DNA of 64,000 nucleotides from Streptomyces marincola (GCF_020410765.1 NZ_CP084541.1:1607001-1671000); one strand, 5' to 3'; positions 7,733-15,800 are shown, numbered from the stretch's first letter. Notes: generated by a model not told the origin, from the sequence alone. Program-made: numbers and translations.

Positions 7733-9075
7733 GAGGCGGTCCCTTCGCCGAACGGGTCGCGGGTGTCCAGCAGGTCGCGCAGCGTGGAGCGGATCGCGCG
7801 GACGCCCTCCCCCGGGGTGAGCGAGCCCATCGCGGCGGCCGAGAGGTGCACGCCGACCTCGTTCTGCACGCGCGACGAGGTGCCGCAGAACCACGCGGGC
7901 GGGTCGAACGCGGCGATGTCCATCGCGCCCCGGTACTCCGACTGCGGCTCCATCGCGAGGTAGGCCGGGTCGTCGAGTACCGGCAGGTAGGCGGGCACGT
8001 GGCTGGCCTCGGCCCAGGCCAGGCTGTTGCGGACCAGCCAGGCGATCAGGCGGTGCGCGGCCTCGTTCGCCCCACCGCCGCGGCCCTCCTGGTGCGGCAG
8101 GACGAGGATGTGCGCCTCGGCCTGCGTCGCGGGCGTACCGAAGAGGGTCGGGTAGGGCTGCGCGCCGAAGTCGATCCCCGCGTTCGCGAAGTCGACGACG
8201 AGCCAGTTGCCGAAGAGGACGAAGCCGCCGCCGTTGACGAAGTAGCCGACGAGGTCCTGTCCCGGTATCGCGTACTCGTCGGCCACCAGCCGCGCCATGA
8301 ACGCCAGGACCTCCTCCGCCCGGTCGTCGTCGAGGGCGATACCGGTGCCGTCCTCGGTGAGGATCGTGCCGCCGGTCTGCGCGTAGAGGCCGACGAACGT
8401 CCACCAGCACTCCCCCGGCATCAGCGCGTTCCAGCCCAGCGGGGAGCGGCCGATGACCTCGCGCACGGCGTCGAGCGCGTCGAGGAACTGCCCGGTGCCC
8501 TCGATCCGGGCCAGCCGCCCGTCGGGGCCGAGCAGACCGGCGGGCTCGCAGGCGGCGCGGTTGTAGAACAGGGTCGAGGGGTGGATGTCCAGCGGCAGGC
8601 CGTACAGTTCGCCGCCGATCGTGGCCCGGTCCCACAGCGCGGGGTTGAAGTCCCCGCGGCGCACGCCCTCCGCCGCCAGCAGGCCGGTGTCGATCGGGTC
8701 GAGCAGCCGGCCGGGCGCGAAGCCCGCGAGGCGGCCCAGGTGCAGCACCCCGACGTCGGGCGCGCGCCCGCCCGCGCCCGCCATCGCCAGCTTGGTGTAG
8801 TAGCGGTCGCCCCACGCCAGCGTGGTGTCCTCCACCTGGATCGCGGGGAACTCGGTCCTGAACCGGTCGAGCAGGGCCCGCATGTGGGCGCCGTCGCCGC
8901 CGCTGAACAGGTTCCAGAACTGGATCCGGTTCCCGCCGTCGGCCAGGGAGGCGGCCGACCCGCAGGCGGCCGTCGAGCCCAGGGCCGCCGCGGCGCCGAG
9001 GCCGGCCGCGCCGCGCAGCAGCCCGCGACGGCTCGGCTCGGGGGGCGGCAGGGAGCGCAGGGACACGTGAGTCAC
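7729..9075 (-). CDS. Extracellular solute-binding lipoprotein, sugar ABC importer
   Basis: This 448-residue family 1 solute-binding protein captures the sugar outside the membrane for the two permeases encoded next. The N-terminus combines a twin-arginine motif (SRRGLLRGAAGLG) with a lipobox ending at Cys (STAACG), so it is probably a Tat-exported lipoprotein. Mature-domain features include IQFWNLFSGGDG, DVGVLHLGRL and YGLPLDIHPSTLFYN. I chose GTG 9075, with AAGG 8 nt upstream. An operator-like element lies 13 bp upstream of the start, so this gene heads the operon. The ligand is inferred from the neighbouring arabinofuranosidase. Confidence 0.9.
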   Translation of the reverse strand: MTHVSLRSLPPPEPSRRGLLRGAAGLGAAAALGSTAACGSAASLADGGNRIQFWNLFSGGDGAHMRALLDRFRTEFPAIQVEDTTLAWGDRYYTKLAMAGAGGRAPDVGVLHLGRLAGFAPGRLLDPIDTGLLAAEGVRRGDFNPALWDRATIGGELYGLPLDIHPSTLFYNRAACEPAGLLGPDGRLARIEGTGQFLDALDAVREVIGRSPLGWNALMPGECWWTFVGLYAQTGGTILTEDGTGIALDDDRAEEVLAFMARLVADEYAIPGQDLVGYFVNGGGFVLFGNWLVVDFANAGIDFGAQPYPTLFGTPATQAEAHILVLPHQEGRGGGANEAAHRLIAWLVRNSLAWAEASHVPAYLPVLDDPAYLAMEPQSEYRGAMDIAAFDPPAWFCGTSSRVQNEVGVHLSAAAMGSLTPGEGVRAIRSTLRDLLDTRDPFGEGTAS

Positions 9076-9087
9076 CCCGTCATCCTT

Positions 9088-9124
9088 CGTTCGGTATATC
9101 GAATGCTGACCGGATATCCGAACG
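9088..9124 (-). promoter_or_regulatory. Operator in front of sugar ABC operon (copy B)
   Basis: CGTTCG (9088-9093) and CGAACG (9119-9124) span 37 bp, the same spacing as in front of abfA and the IclR gene. The left half is CGTTCGGTATATCG and the right half contains the palindrome CGGATATCCG (9111-9120). The element ends 13 bp before the binding-protein start, a position where a bound repressor would block transcription or initiation. Confidence 0.7.
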
Positions 9125-9167
9125 GACCGTAGGAGTCGAAGCCGTCGAAGGTCAACGGTTATGACAA

Positions 9168-9192
9168 CACTCCCCGGAAGTTCCGGGGAGTG
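9168..9192. terminator. Hairpin between oxidoreductase and ABC operon
   Basis: A perfect 12-bp inverted repeat (9168-9179 and 9181-9192; the loop must use some central bases) lies 75 bp after the stop of the minus-strand oxidoreductase. It sits upstream of the ABC operon promoter, so it probably keeps the oxidoreductase transcript out of the ABC operon. Confidence 0.65.
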
Positions 9193-9266
9193 CTGCCCGA
9201 TCGCCACGTCGGGAGGGGTGCGGGAAACGGACGGGACGGGACGGAACCGGCCGCCGCCGGGGCCCG

Positions 9267-10283
9267 TCAGCCGGTCAGACTCACGATCATCTTCCCGGTG
9301 TTGAGGCCGCGCAGCATGCCGAGGAAGGCGTCCACCGTGTTCTCGATGCCCTCGGCCACGGTCTCGCGGTACGTCAGCTCGCCCGACCTGATCCAGGCCG
9401 AGACCTCCTCGACGAACCGGGGCTGGAGCTCCTGGTGGTCGCGCACGAGCATGCCCTGGAGGCGCAGCCGCTTGCCCACGGTCAGCATCAGGTTGCGCGG
9501 CGCCGCCGGCGGCTCGGTCGCGTTGTACTGCGCGATCATGCCGCAGATCACCGCGCGGCCGTGCACGTTGAACGCGTCGAGCGCGGCCTCCAGGTGGTCG
9601 CCGCCGACGTTGTCGAAGTAGACGTCGATCCCGTCGGGCGCCGCGGCGGCCAGCTGCTCGCCCACGGGCCCGGCCCGGTAGTTGAACGCCGCGTCGAAGC
9701 CGTACTCCTCCGTCAGCAGCCTGACCTTCTCGTCGGAGCCCGCGCTGCCGATCACCCGGGACGCGCCCATCAGCCGGGCGATCTGCCCCGCCTGGCCGCC
9801 CACCGCGCCCGCCGCGCCCGAGACGAACACCACGTCGCCCTCGCGCAGCTCCGCGACCTCGACCAGCCCCGCGTAGGCGGTCAGCCCGGGCATGCCGAGC
9901 ACACCCAAGTAGGCGGTGAGCGGGGCGAGTTCGGCCGACACGGGCGTCACCCGCGCGGCTTCCGCGGTCGCGTACTCGCGCCAGCCGAACGAGTGCAGCA
10001 CGTGGTCGCCGGGCGAGAACCCGGCCGCGGCCGACTCCACCACCTCGCCCACCGCGGCGCCGTCCATCGGCTCGTCGAGCGCGAACGGCGCGACGTAGGA
10101 CTTCACGTCGTTCATGCGGCCCCGCATGTACGGATCGACCGACAGGTGCAGATTGCGGATCAGCACCTCGCCGTCCGCCGGGCGGCGCACGGGTACCTCG
10201 CGCAGCGCGAAGTCGTCCGGCACGGGCCACCCGCGGGGCCTCGACACCAGATGCCACTCGCGGCCGGCAGCGGGCACAGTCAC
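9267..10283 (-). CDS. NADP-dependent oxidoreductase, zinc-free MDR family (CurA/PTGR-like)
   Basis: This 338-residue medium-chain reductase probably reduces the C=C bond of an alpha,beta-unsaturated carbonyl with NADPH. Family features: NLHLSVDPYMRGRM near the N-terminus, the cofactor loop VFVSGAAGAVGGQAGQIA, then DVYFDNVGG and ICGMIAQYN. The zinc ligands of alcohol dehydrogenases are absent. I moved the start to GTG 10283 because GGAGG sits 5 nt upstream and VPAAGREWHLVSRP is the typical N-terminus; the frame continues upstream to 10310. It lies 129 bp after the lactonase gene. A role in sugar oxidation is possible; a stand-alone detoxification role is equally possible. Confidence 0.85.
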   Translation of the reverse strand: MTVPAAGREWHLVSRPRGWPVPDDFALREVPVRRPADGEVLIRNLHLSVDPYMRGRMNDVKSYVAPFALDEPMDGAAVGEVVESAAAGFSPGDHVLHSFGWREYATAEAARVTPVSAELAPLTAYLGVLGMPGLTAYAGLVEVAELREGDVVFVSGAAGAVGGQAGQIARLMGASRVIGSAGSDEKVRLLTEEYGFDAAFNYRAGPVGEQLAAAAPDGIDVYFDNVGGDHLEAALDAFNVHGRAVICGMIAQYNATEPPAAPRNLMLTVGKRLRLQGMLVRDHQELQPRFVEEVSAWIRSGELTYRETVAEGIENTVDAFLGMLRGLNTGKMIVSLTG

Positions 10284-10412
10284 AGGAACCTCCAGGGACA
10301 CGGGGATCACACGGGCATGCCTTCCCCATCATGCCCACGCGCGGGCGTCCCGCACGCCCGCCGTTCCGTACGCGCGGCGCCGTTCGCGAGCCCCGGCCCG
10401 CGCTCCCCCCGC

Positions 10413-11279
10413 CTACCCCGCGAACGCCGGCTGCGCCAGTCCCGCGCCCGCCCCCGGCAGCACGAACACCGAGCCGGCCAGCGGCTCGGCCCCCGGCTCC
10501 GTGCCGACGGCCGCCGTCGTGACGTACAGGTCGGTCAGCCCCGGCCCGCCGAACGCGCAGGCCGTGGGGCGCGACACCGGCAGCGCGACGCCCCGGTCCA
10601 GCGCGCCCGCGGGCGTGAAGCGGCGCACCGCGCCCCCCTCCCAGAACGCCACCCACAGGCAGCCGTCCGCGTCCACCGCCATGCCGTCGGGGAAGCCGGG
10701 CAGGTCCGCGGTGTCCACCACCGTCCTGCGGTCCCGCACGCCGCCGTCCGGCGTCACCGTGAACGCGTCGACCCGCCGCGTCGGGGTGTCGATGTAGTAC
10801 AGGACGGAACCGTCCGGGCTCCAGCCCAGGCCGTTGCTCACGGTCACGTCCGGCAGCACCGTGGACGCCCCGCCGTCGCCGGTCAGCCGCTCAAGCGTGC
10901 CGCCGCCCGGCCGTTCGTCGTACCGCATGGTGCCCGCCCACAGCGACCCGTCGGGCGCCACCGCCGCGTCGTTGCCCCGGCGCCCCGGCACCGGCTCGTG
11001 CCGCAGCCAGCGGAACGCGCCCGAGGCGTCGTAGAGGCCGACGCCGTCCCGCAGGTTGACCACCAGACCGCCGCCGGCGCGCGGCTTCGCCGCCCCGACG
11101 TGCTGCTCCGTGATCGCCACCGTGCGCCGACCGGTCGCCGGGTCGAAGCGGTGCACCCGGGACCCCAGGATGTCCACCCAGATCAGCTCGTTGCCCGCCG
11201 GGTCCCAGGTCGGGCCCTCCCCCAGCTCGGCGCGTGCGCGTATCGCGATCTCAAGCCCGTGTGCCACCGATCTCCCCAT
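10413..11279 (-). CDS. SMP-30/gluconolactonase-family lactonase (probable L-arabinonolactonase)
   Basis: This 288-residue six-bladed beta-propeller hydrolyses sugar lactones with one divalent metal. Ligand segments are visible: the Glu in ELGEGPTWD, the Asn in VSNGLGWSPDG and the Asp in FPDGMAVDADGCLWVA. It is about the usual family length. ATG 11279 has only a poorly placed GGAG; a GTG at 11267 preceded by GGGGAG is an alternative. The gene lies 58 bp downstream of the IclR gene and is probably cotranscribed with it. With abfA and the sugar importer in the same region, oxidative L-arabinose catabolism through arabinonolactone is a reasonable but unproven role. Confidence 0.85.
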   Translation of the reverse strand: MGRSVAHGLEIAIRARAELGEGPTWDPAGNELIWVDILGSRVHRFDPATGRRTVAITEQHVGAAKPRAGGGLVVNLRDGVGLYDASGAFRWLRHEPVPGRRGNDAAVAPDGSLWAGTMRYDERPGGGTLERLTGDGGASTVLPDVTVSNGLGWSPDGSVLYYIDTPTRRVDAFTVTPDGGVRDRRTVVDTADLPGFPDGMAVDADGCLWVAFWEGGAVRRFTPAGALDRGVALPVSRPTACAFGGPGLTDLYVTTAAVGTEPGAEPLAGSVFVLPGAGAGLAQPAFAG

Positions 11280-11337
11280 GCTCCTCGTGATGCGTGTGGT
11301 GCGCGTGGTGTGCCCGCCGGGCCCGCCGCGGGACCCG

Positions 11338-12108
11338 TCAGCCCGCGTGGTGGCCCAGGCGCTCGGAGAGCTGCGCGGCGCCCCGCACCGCGAGCGCGGC
11401 CAGCTCCTCCTGCCGGTCGGCGCTCCAGCGGATCATCGGCACCGAGATGCTCAGGGCCGCGACGACGCGGCCGGCCCGGTCCCTGACCGGCCCGGCCACG
11501 CAGCTGACGTCCGGGTTGGACTCCCGCTGCTCCGAGGCGAACCCGCGCTCCCTGACCTCGTCGAGAGCCGCGCGCAGCGCCTCGGGCGAGGTGATCGAGT
11601 TCGGTGTCATGCCGGGCAGTTCGCCCCCGGCGGGCAGCCGTTCCGCCAACTCCCGCGGCGGCAGCGAGGCCAGCAGCATCTTGCCGACGGCCGTGCAGTG
11701 CGCGGGCAGCCGGCGGCCGGCCGCGGACACCATGCGCACCGCGTGGGTGCTGTCGACCTTCGCGATGTAGATGACGTCGGCCTCTTCGAGGACCGCCACG
11801 TGCACGGTCTCCCCGCAGGTCTCGGCCACCGCCCGCGCCACCTGCTGCCCCTCGGCGGCCAGGTCGAGCTGCTCCGCGTACCTGCTGCCGAGCTGGTAGG
11901 TCCGCACGCCCAGCCGGTACCTGCCGGGCTGCTCAGGCACCGGCACCAGGTAGGAACGCGCGGCCAGCGTGGTCACCAGCTCGTGCACGGTGGTGCGCGG
12001 CAGCTGGAGCCGGCGGGTGATCTCGGGGGCGGACAGCGTGCCGTCCCCATCGAGAAACAGCTCCAATATGTCCAACGCCCGGCTCACCGCCGGCACGCGA
12101 CGCCCCAT
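11338..12108 (-). CDS. IclR-family regulator of the pentose region
   Basis: This 256-residue regulator has an N-terminal winged helix-turn-helix (ALDILELFLDGDGTLSAPE, then LQLPRTTVHELVTTLA) and a C-terminal effector-binding domain (HVAVLEEADVIYIAKVDS, AHCTAVGKMLLA). I prefer ATG 12108 with GGAGG 8 nt upstream over the open frame reaching GTG 12126. A near-perfect 37-bp inverted element lies 24 bp upstream of its start, and the same spacing recurs before abfA and the sugar ABC operon. It therefore probably autoregulates and controls those genes; the effector would be the pentose or one of its derivatives. It precedes the lactonase gene in the same direction. Confidence 0.92.
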   Translation of the reverse strand: MGRRVPAVSRALDILELFLDGDGTLSAPEITRRLQLPRTTVHELVTTLAARSYLVPVPEQPGRYRLGVRTYQLGSRYAEQLDLAAEGQQVARAVAETCGETVHVAVLEEADVIYIAKVDSTHAVRMVSAAGRRLPAHCTAVGKMLLASLPPRELAERLPAGGELPGMTPNSITSPEALRAALDEVRERGFASEQRESNPDVSCVAGPVRDRAGRVVAALSISVPMIRWSADRQEELAALAVRGAAQLSERLGHHAG

Positions 12109-12131
12109 GCCCGATGCCTCCACCACTCAAC

Positions 12132-12168
12132 CGTTCGGCATCCCGGCCAACCGCCGGAATGCCGAACA
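12132..12168 (-). promoter_or_regulatory. IclR autoregulatory operator (copy D of 37-bp element)
   Basis: GTTCGGCATCCCGG (12133-12146) and CCGGAATGCCGAAC (12154-12167) form a 14-bp inverted repeat with one mismatch. Counted from CGTTCG (12132) to CGAACA (ending 12168), the element spans 37 bp, matching copies A and B. It lies 24 bp upstream of the IclR start codon, as expected for autoregulation. Confidence 0.75.
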
Positions 12169-12233
12169 TACGCTAACCAGCGGCCCTCCCCCCGGGCAAT
12201 GGGCAGGGGCCGTTCCGTCCCGCGGCCGGCCCG

Positions 12234-12527
12234 CTACGCGGCGGCGTCCCGGCCGCCCTCGCGCGCGCCGTCCTGCCCGCCGACCGCGCGCAGCCGCTGC
12301 GCCACCGCGTCCGGCAGCCGGTCCCCGGCCCGGTCCGCGACCACCCCGGCCGCCCGCGCCGCGGCCTCACGGCCGGAGAGCGCGGCGGAGTCGACGGCGT
12401 TGCGCACGGCCGGGTTGCTCCGCACCCTCTCCGCCGCCTCGCGCAACTGGTCGTACCGCTCGCGCCCGGCCTTCGCACCGAGCACGTATCCCACCGCCAT
12501 CCCGGCGATGAAGATGAGCTTGCGCAT
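12234..12527 (-). CDS. Small YtxH-like membrane-associated protein
   Basis: This 97-residue protein begins MRKLIFIAGMAVGYVLGAKA, a single hydrophobic helix with a glycine-zipper look, followed by a charged helical tail rich in Ala, Arg, Asp and Glu. This matches the small YtxH-type/general-stress-associated proteins of actinomycetes, whose function is not defined. GGGAG lies 6 nt before the ATG. It stands alone between the IclR gene and tRNA-Asn. Confidence 0.75.
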   Translation of the reverse strand: MRKLIFIAGMAVGYVLGAKAGRERYDQLREAAERVRSNPAVRNAVDSAALSGREAAARAAGVVADRAGDRLPDAVAQRLRAVGGQDGAREGGRDAAA

Positions 12528-12698
12528 GGGATGCTCCCTCTCCGTCTCCCGTTCACCGATCTTCTCCCGGCGCACCGGGGCCCAGGTAACCGGGATGCCC
12601 CGGATACCGATTTCGAAGCACCCCCTCATGTGCGCTAATGTATGGGCCGCGGCAAGGAACCGCCCCCTCATCCGGGGGTGCGGGCCCGAGCGGCGCAG

Positions 12699-12771
12699 TC
12701 CCCTGTAGCTCAATTGGCAGAGCAGCCGGCTGTTAACCGGCAGGTTACTGGTTCGAGTCCAGTCGGGGGAG
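12699..12771 (+). tRNA. tRNA-Asn (GTT)
   Basis: This 73-nt gene folds into a cloverleaf: the acceptor arm pairs TCCCCTG with CGGGGGA, and the anticodon stem GCCGG/CCGGC carries loop CTGTTAA with anticodon GTT. The T-loop GTTCGAGTCC is canonical and the discriminator is G. CCA is not encoded. A TAATGT box about 60 nt upstream may be part of its promoter, and an intrinsic terminator follows 20 nt downstream. Confidence 0.97.
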
Positions 12772-12791
12772 CACATGCTTCGCATCACTCG

Positions 12792-12814
12792 AAGGGCCCC
12801 GTCCGGGGCCCTTT
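12792..12814 (+). terminator. Terminator of tRNA-Asn
   Basis: A 9-bp GC-rich stem (12792-12800 with 12805-12813, loop GTCC) ends in CTTTGT, a short T-run, 20 nt after the tRNA. It is the most classical intrinsic terminator in the window. Confidence 0.8.
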
Positions 12815-12971
12815 GTACGTCTCCGTGCATCACTGGCCCCCCGCCGGGAACCGATCACCCCATGCCCGCAGTCCTTGCCTGCGTACGACGCCCCCCGGCC
12901 CGGGCGGCAGATCGTATGAGCAGCTATGCTGCGGCAGACGGCGCGCACAGATGTACGCGGCACGCCGTTAC

Positions 12972-13048
12972 GGGGCGGTAGCTCAGCCGGTTAGAGCAAC
13001 GGACTCATAATCCGTCGGCCGTGGGTTCGAGTCCCACCCGCCCCACCA
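12972..13048 (+). tRNA. tRNA-Met (CAT), CCA encoded
   Basis: The acceptor arm pairs GGGGCGG with CCGCCCC; the anticodon stem ACGGA/TCCGT carries loop CTCATAA with anticodon CAT. The body is 12972-13045 and an encoded CCA follows at 13046-13048. The paired first acceptor base and the D-arm argue for elongator rather than initiator Met. A CAT-anticodon tRNA can also be a tRNA-Ile2 whose wobble C is modified to lysidine, and sequence alone does not settle this. Confidence 0.93.
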
Positions 13049-13355
13049 CCGGCTTCCGGTGGCGGAGCGCCCCGCACTTGCCCAGTGAGGCTTCCGGCCC
13101 GCCGGGCAAGGTCATTCGTCGACCCTCCGCCGGCCCGAGCCGCCGGAGGGGCCCCGCGTCGAACCCCACTCGACGCGCACACCGCCCTCCCGCTGCGGCA
13201 CCCGCCGGACAGCCGGGGCGTTACGACCTGGACCGCTCCAGCGTCCGCGTCACCGTCCCGGCTCGCGGGGCCCGCACCCACCGAGTGCCCCGGCTGTCGC
13301 TGCCGTCGACGAGGCCGACCAGCGGCTCGGCGCACCGCCGGGCCACCGTTCCCGC
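13049..13355. other. Intergenic stretch between tRNA-Met and the TetR gene
   Basis: About 300 bp without a convincing gene. A 7-bp hairpin (13046-13062) overlaps the encoded CCA and may end the tRNA transcript. A second imperfect GC-rich inverted repeat lies near 13124-13154. Open frames here have non-coding codon use. I see nothing else. Confidence 0.5.
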
Positions 13356-13387
13356 TTTCTTGATCGACCGATCCAGATAAGTTACGG
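13356..13387 (+). promoter_or_regulatory. Probable operator/promoter of the TetR gene
   Basis: TTTCTTGATCG (13356-13366) and GTTACGG (13381-13387) lie just upstream of the TetR start at 13395. Both blocks recur inverted and closer together at 14015-14035, ahead of the hydrolase gene. The two places also share CGACCGATC in direct orientation (13365-13373 and 14021-14029). A site bound by the TetR protein itself is the simplest reading. Confidence 0.55.
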
Positions 13388-13394
13388 TGGAGCC

Positions 13395-13973
13395 ATGGCA
13401 AGGACCCGGGAGTTCGACACCGAGGCGGCGGTGAGCCGCGCGATGGAGCTGTTCTGGACGCGCGGCTACGAGGCGACCTCGGTACGCGACCTGACCCAGC
13501 ACCTGGGGATCGGACAGGGGTCCTTGTATGCGGCGTTCGGCGACAAGGACGGCCTGTACAGGGCCGCGCTGGAGCACTACCGCACCACCCTCGCCGCGGC
13601 CGCCCTGCGCAGCCTGGAGGAGGGGGCGGACGTCCGCACGGCGATCCGTGCGCTCCTGACGGAGCGGATCCGCATCGCCGTCGACCGCGGCGGCCAGGGC
13701 TGCCTGGCCGTCAACGCCGTCTGCGAGCGGCTGCCCCAGGACGCGGCGACCCGCCGCACCGTGCGCGACATGCAGGACGCGACCCGGGAGGCGTTGACCG
13801 AGGTGCTGCGGGCCGCGATGGAGCGGGGCGAGACCGCGACGCGGCACGCCCCGCACACGGTCGCCGCGTTCCTGGTCACCTTCCTCAACGGGCTGCTGGT
13901 CTCCTCGAAGATCACGCCGGACGCCTCCGCACTCGAACTCCTCGTGGACGTCGCGCTGACCGCTCTCGACTGA
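13395..13973 (+). CDS. TetR/AcrR-family repressor
   Basis: This 192-residue repressor has its DNA-binding helices at residues 10-55 (AVSRAMELFWTRGYEATSVR, then LGIGQGSLYAAFGDKDGLY) and an all-helical ligand-binding C-terminus (QGCLAVNAVCERL, then the dimerisation helices). The GIGQGSLYAAFGDK pattern is typical of TetR proteins with TetR_C_16-like cores. It precedes an alpha/beta hydrolase gene on the same strand, 134 bp away, and shares sequence blocks with that gene's leader, so it probably represses both; the inducer may be the hydrolase substrate. Confidence 0.92.
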   Translation: MARTREFDTEAAVSRAMELFWTRGYEATSVRDLTQHLGIGQGSLYAAFGDKDGLYRAALEHYRTTLAAAALRSLEEGADVRTAIRALLTERIRIAVDRGGQGCLAVNAVCERLPQDAATRRTVRDMQDATREALTEVLRAAMERGETATRHAPHTVAAFLVTFLNGLLVSSKITPDASALELLVDVALTALD

Positions 13974-14014
13974 GGGGTCCGCGGCCTCGGCCGGGGGTTT
14001 CCCGTACCCCGAAT

Positions 14015-14035
14015 CCGTAACGACCGATCAAGAAA
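14015..14035. promoter_or_regulatory. Probable operator ahead of the alpha/beta hydrolase
   Basis: CCGTAAC (14015-14021) and CGATCAAGAAA (14025-14035) are the reverse complements of the two blocks in front of the TetR gene, separated here by 3 bp instead of 14. The site lies about 73 bp upstream of the hydrolase start. Confidence 0.5.
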
Positions 14036-14107
14036 ATGGGGCCGCCACCGCCACGGCGGCAGCGTCCCCCCAGCACCGACCCACCCAGGACAGGAAGCGC
14101 CCACGTC

Positions 14108-14989
14108 ATGATGGACGACCACACCGCGACACCCCTGCGCACCGGCCGTGCCGCCGTCAACGGAACGAGTCTGCACTACCGGACGGCCGGGTCCGGCCCT
14201 GCCGTGGTGCTGCTGCACGGCGTACCCAAGACCGGCTACCACTGGCGCCACCTTGTCCCGAGGCTGACGCCCCATTACACCGTCGTCGTACCGGACCTCC
14301 GCGGCCTCGGCGACTCCGCCCGCCCCGCGGACGGCTACGACTCCGCGACGATGAGCGACGACATCGCCGAGCTGATGGCCCACCTCGGACACGAGACGTA
14401 CGCCGTGGTCGGCGAGGACTGGGGAGCGGTGATCGGTTACCAGCTCGCCGCCCGCCACCGCGACCACGTCAGCGCTCTCGTGTTCGCCGAGGCCCTGTTC
14501 CCCGGCTTCGGCTTCGAGGACCACACCGCGCTCACCCCAGAGAACGTCACGAGCGGCCTGCACCTGTGGCATCTGGGCTTCTACTTCCAGCCGGACGTAC
14601 CCGAGATGCTCATCGCCGGGCACGAACGCGAGCTGATCACCTACATGATCAAGTTCGAGCGCAGCCGCCCCGACACCGCCACCCCCGACGCGATCGACGA
14701 ATACGTGCGCTGCTACTCCATGCCCGGCGGCATCCGCGCGATGCTCTCGATATACCGGGCGATGCTCGTCGACGCCGAACAGAACCGGCAGGCCGCACGG
14801 AAGAAGCTGGACATCCCGGTGCTGGCGCTCGGTGGTTCGGCCTTCATCGGCGACCGCAACGAGTCCCAGATGCGGCTCATGGCCCACGACGTCACCGGGC
14901 ACGTCTTCGACGCCGGACACGACCTCGCCGAAGAAGTACCCGACGAGATGGCCGACGTCCTCCTGCCGTTCCTGGCCGGGAGCGCGTAG
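14108..14989 (+). CDS. Alpha/beta hydrolase, epoxide hydrolase/haloalkane dehalogenase-like
   Basis: This 293-residue alpha/beta-fold hydrolase has the oxyanion loop LLHGVPKTGYHW, a nucleophile elbow GEDWGAVIGYQ with Asp instead of Ser, and the catalytic His in GHDLAEEVPDE. An Asp nucleophile followed by Trp marks the epoxide hydrolase and dehalogenase branch rather than esterases. The cap domain is the variable region around residues 130-220. The start is ATG 14108 (or 14111), with AGGAAG about 11 nt upstream. It is probably a detoxification or xenobiotic-degrading enzyme under the adjacent TetR repressor; the substrate is unknown. Confidence 0.88.
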   Translation: MMDDHTATPLRTGRAAVNGTSLHYRTAGSGPAVVLLHGVPKTGYHWRHLVPRLTPHYTVVVPDLRGLGDSARPADGYDSATMSDDIAELMAHLGHETYAVVGEDWGAVIGYQLAARHRDHVSALVFAEALFPGFGFEDHTALTPENVTSGLHLWHLGFYFQPDVPEMLIAGHERELITYMIKFERSRPDTATPDAIDEYVRCYSMPGGIRAMLSIYRAMLVDAEQNRQAARKKLDIPVLALGGSAFIGDRNESQMRLMAHDVTGHVFDAGHDLAEEVPDEMADVLLPFLAGSA

Positions 14990-15242
14990 ACGGACCAGGT
15001 CGCGCTGCCGGCCGTCCGACGCGGACGGGCCGAGTCGGCCCGGTCCTCGGAAGGCCGGCGGCTGCGGCCCCCTGGTGCAGCGGCGAACGGAGTGGGGAGC
15101 GAAAACGGCCTCGGGGATTCCCTAAGATCCGCGACAGGGGCCTGAGGTACTGGGGCATCAGCCTCTCGCAGCCGTTGGCAGGGGCCGTCACCGGTACGGC
15201 GCGGTCATCCGGTGGCAGGCGGAACGGACGAAGGGGCGCGCG

Positions 15243-15800
15243 ATGTGGAAGAACCTCGGCGAACGGACGGTGTACTCCAACCCGTGGCTGCGGGTGAACC
15301 TCGCCGATGTCGAACTCCCCGACGGCCGCCACCTGGACCACTACCTCGTCCGGCTGCGTCCGGTCGCGCTGGCCACGGCCGTCAACGCACGCGGTGAGGT
15401 GCTGCTGCTGTGGCGGCACCGGTTCATCACCGACTCCTGGGGGTGGGAGATCGCGGCCGGGGTCGTCGAGGACGGCGAATCACCAGAAGCGGCGGCGGCG
15501 CGGGAGATGCTGGAGGAGACGGGCTGGCGGCCCGCGGGCGCGCTGCGGCACCTGCTCACCGTGGAGCCCTCGAACGGACTCAGCGACGCGCGGCACCACG
15601 TCTACTGGAGCGAGGGCGCCGAGTACGTGGGGCACCCCGAAGACGACTTCGAATCCTCACGGCGGGAGTGGGTGCCGCTCAAGGACGTTCCCGAGCTGGT
15701 GGCCGCGGGGCAGGTGCGCGCGGCGAACACGGCCGCCGCCCTCATGCTGCTGCACGTCATGCACCGCTGGCCACGCCGCCCGCGCCCCCGCCGGTCGTGA
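15243..15800 (+). CDS. Nudix hydrolase
   Basis: This 185-residue protein carries the Nudix box: GVVEDGESPEAA continuing into AREMLEETGW matches GX5EX7REUXEEXGU. Length and the N-terminal beta strands (YSNPWLRVNLADVELPDG) fit the ADP-ribose pyrophosphatase-like group that hydrolyses nucleoside diphosphate derivatives. AAGG lies 8 nt before the ATG. It stands alone, convergent with tyrS; the 128-bp gap contains GC-rich inverted repeats that may terminate both. The 253 bp upstream hold no gene I can support. The substrate cannot be told from sequence. Confidence 0.92.
   Translation: MWKNLGERTVYSNPWLRVNLADVELPDGRHLDHYLVRLRPVALATAVNARGEVLLLWRHRFITDSWGWEIAAGVVEDGESPEAAAAREMLEETGWRPAGALRHLLTVEPSNGLSDARHHVYWSEGAEYVGHPEDDFESSRREWVPLKDVPELVAAGQVRAANTAAALMLLHVMHRWPRRPRPRRS

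Noticed and set aside
9435..11486. 683-codon plus-strand frame across the oxidoreductase and lactonase region
   Set aside because: It is the antisense shadow of two recognised minus-strand genes; composition is Arg/His/Ala-rich with no domain.
12699..13048. tRNA genes as possible integration sites of a mobile element
   Set aside because: No duplicated tRNA 3' end, integrase or excisionase is visible in the window.
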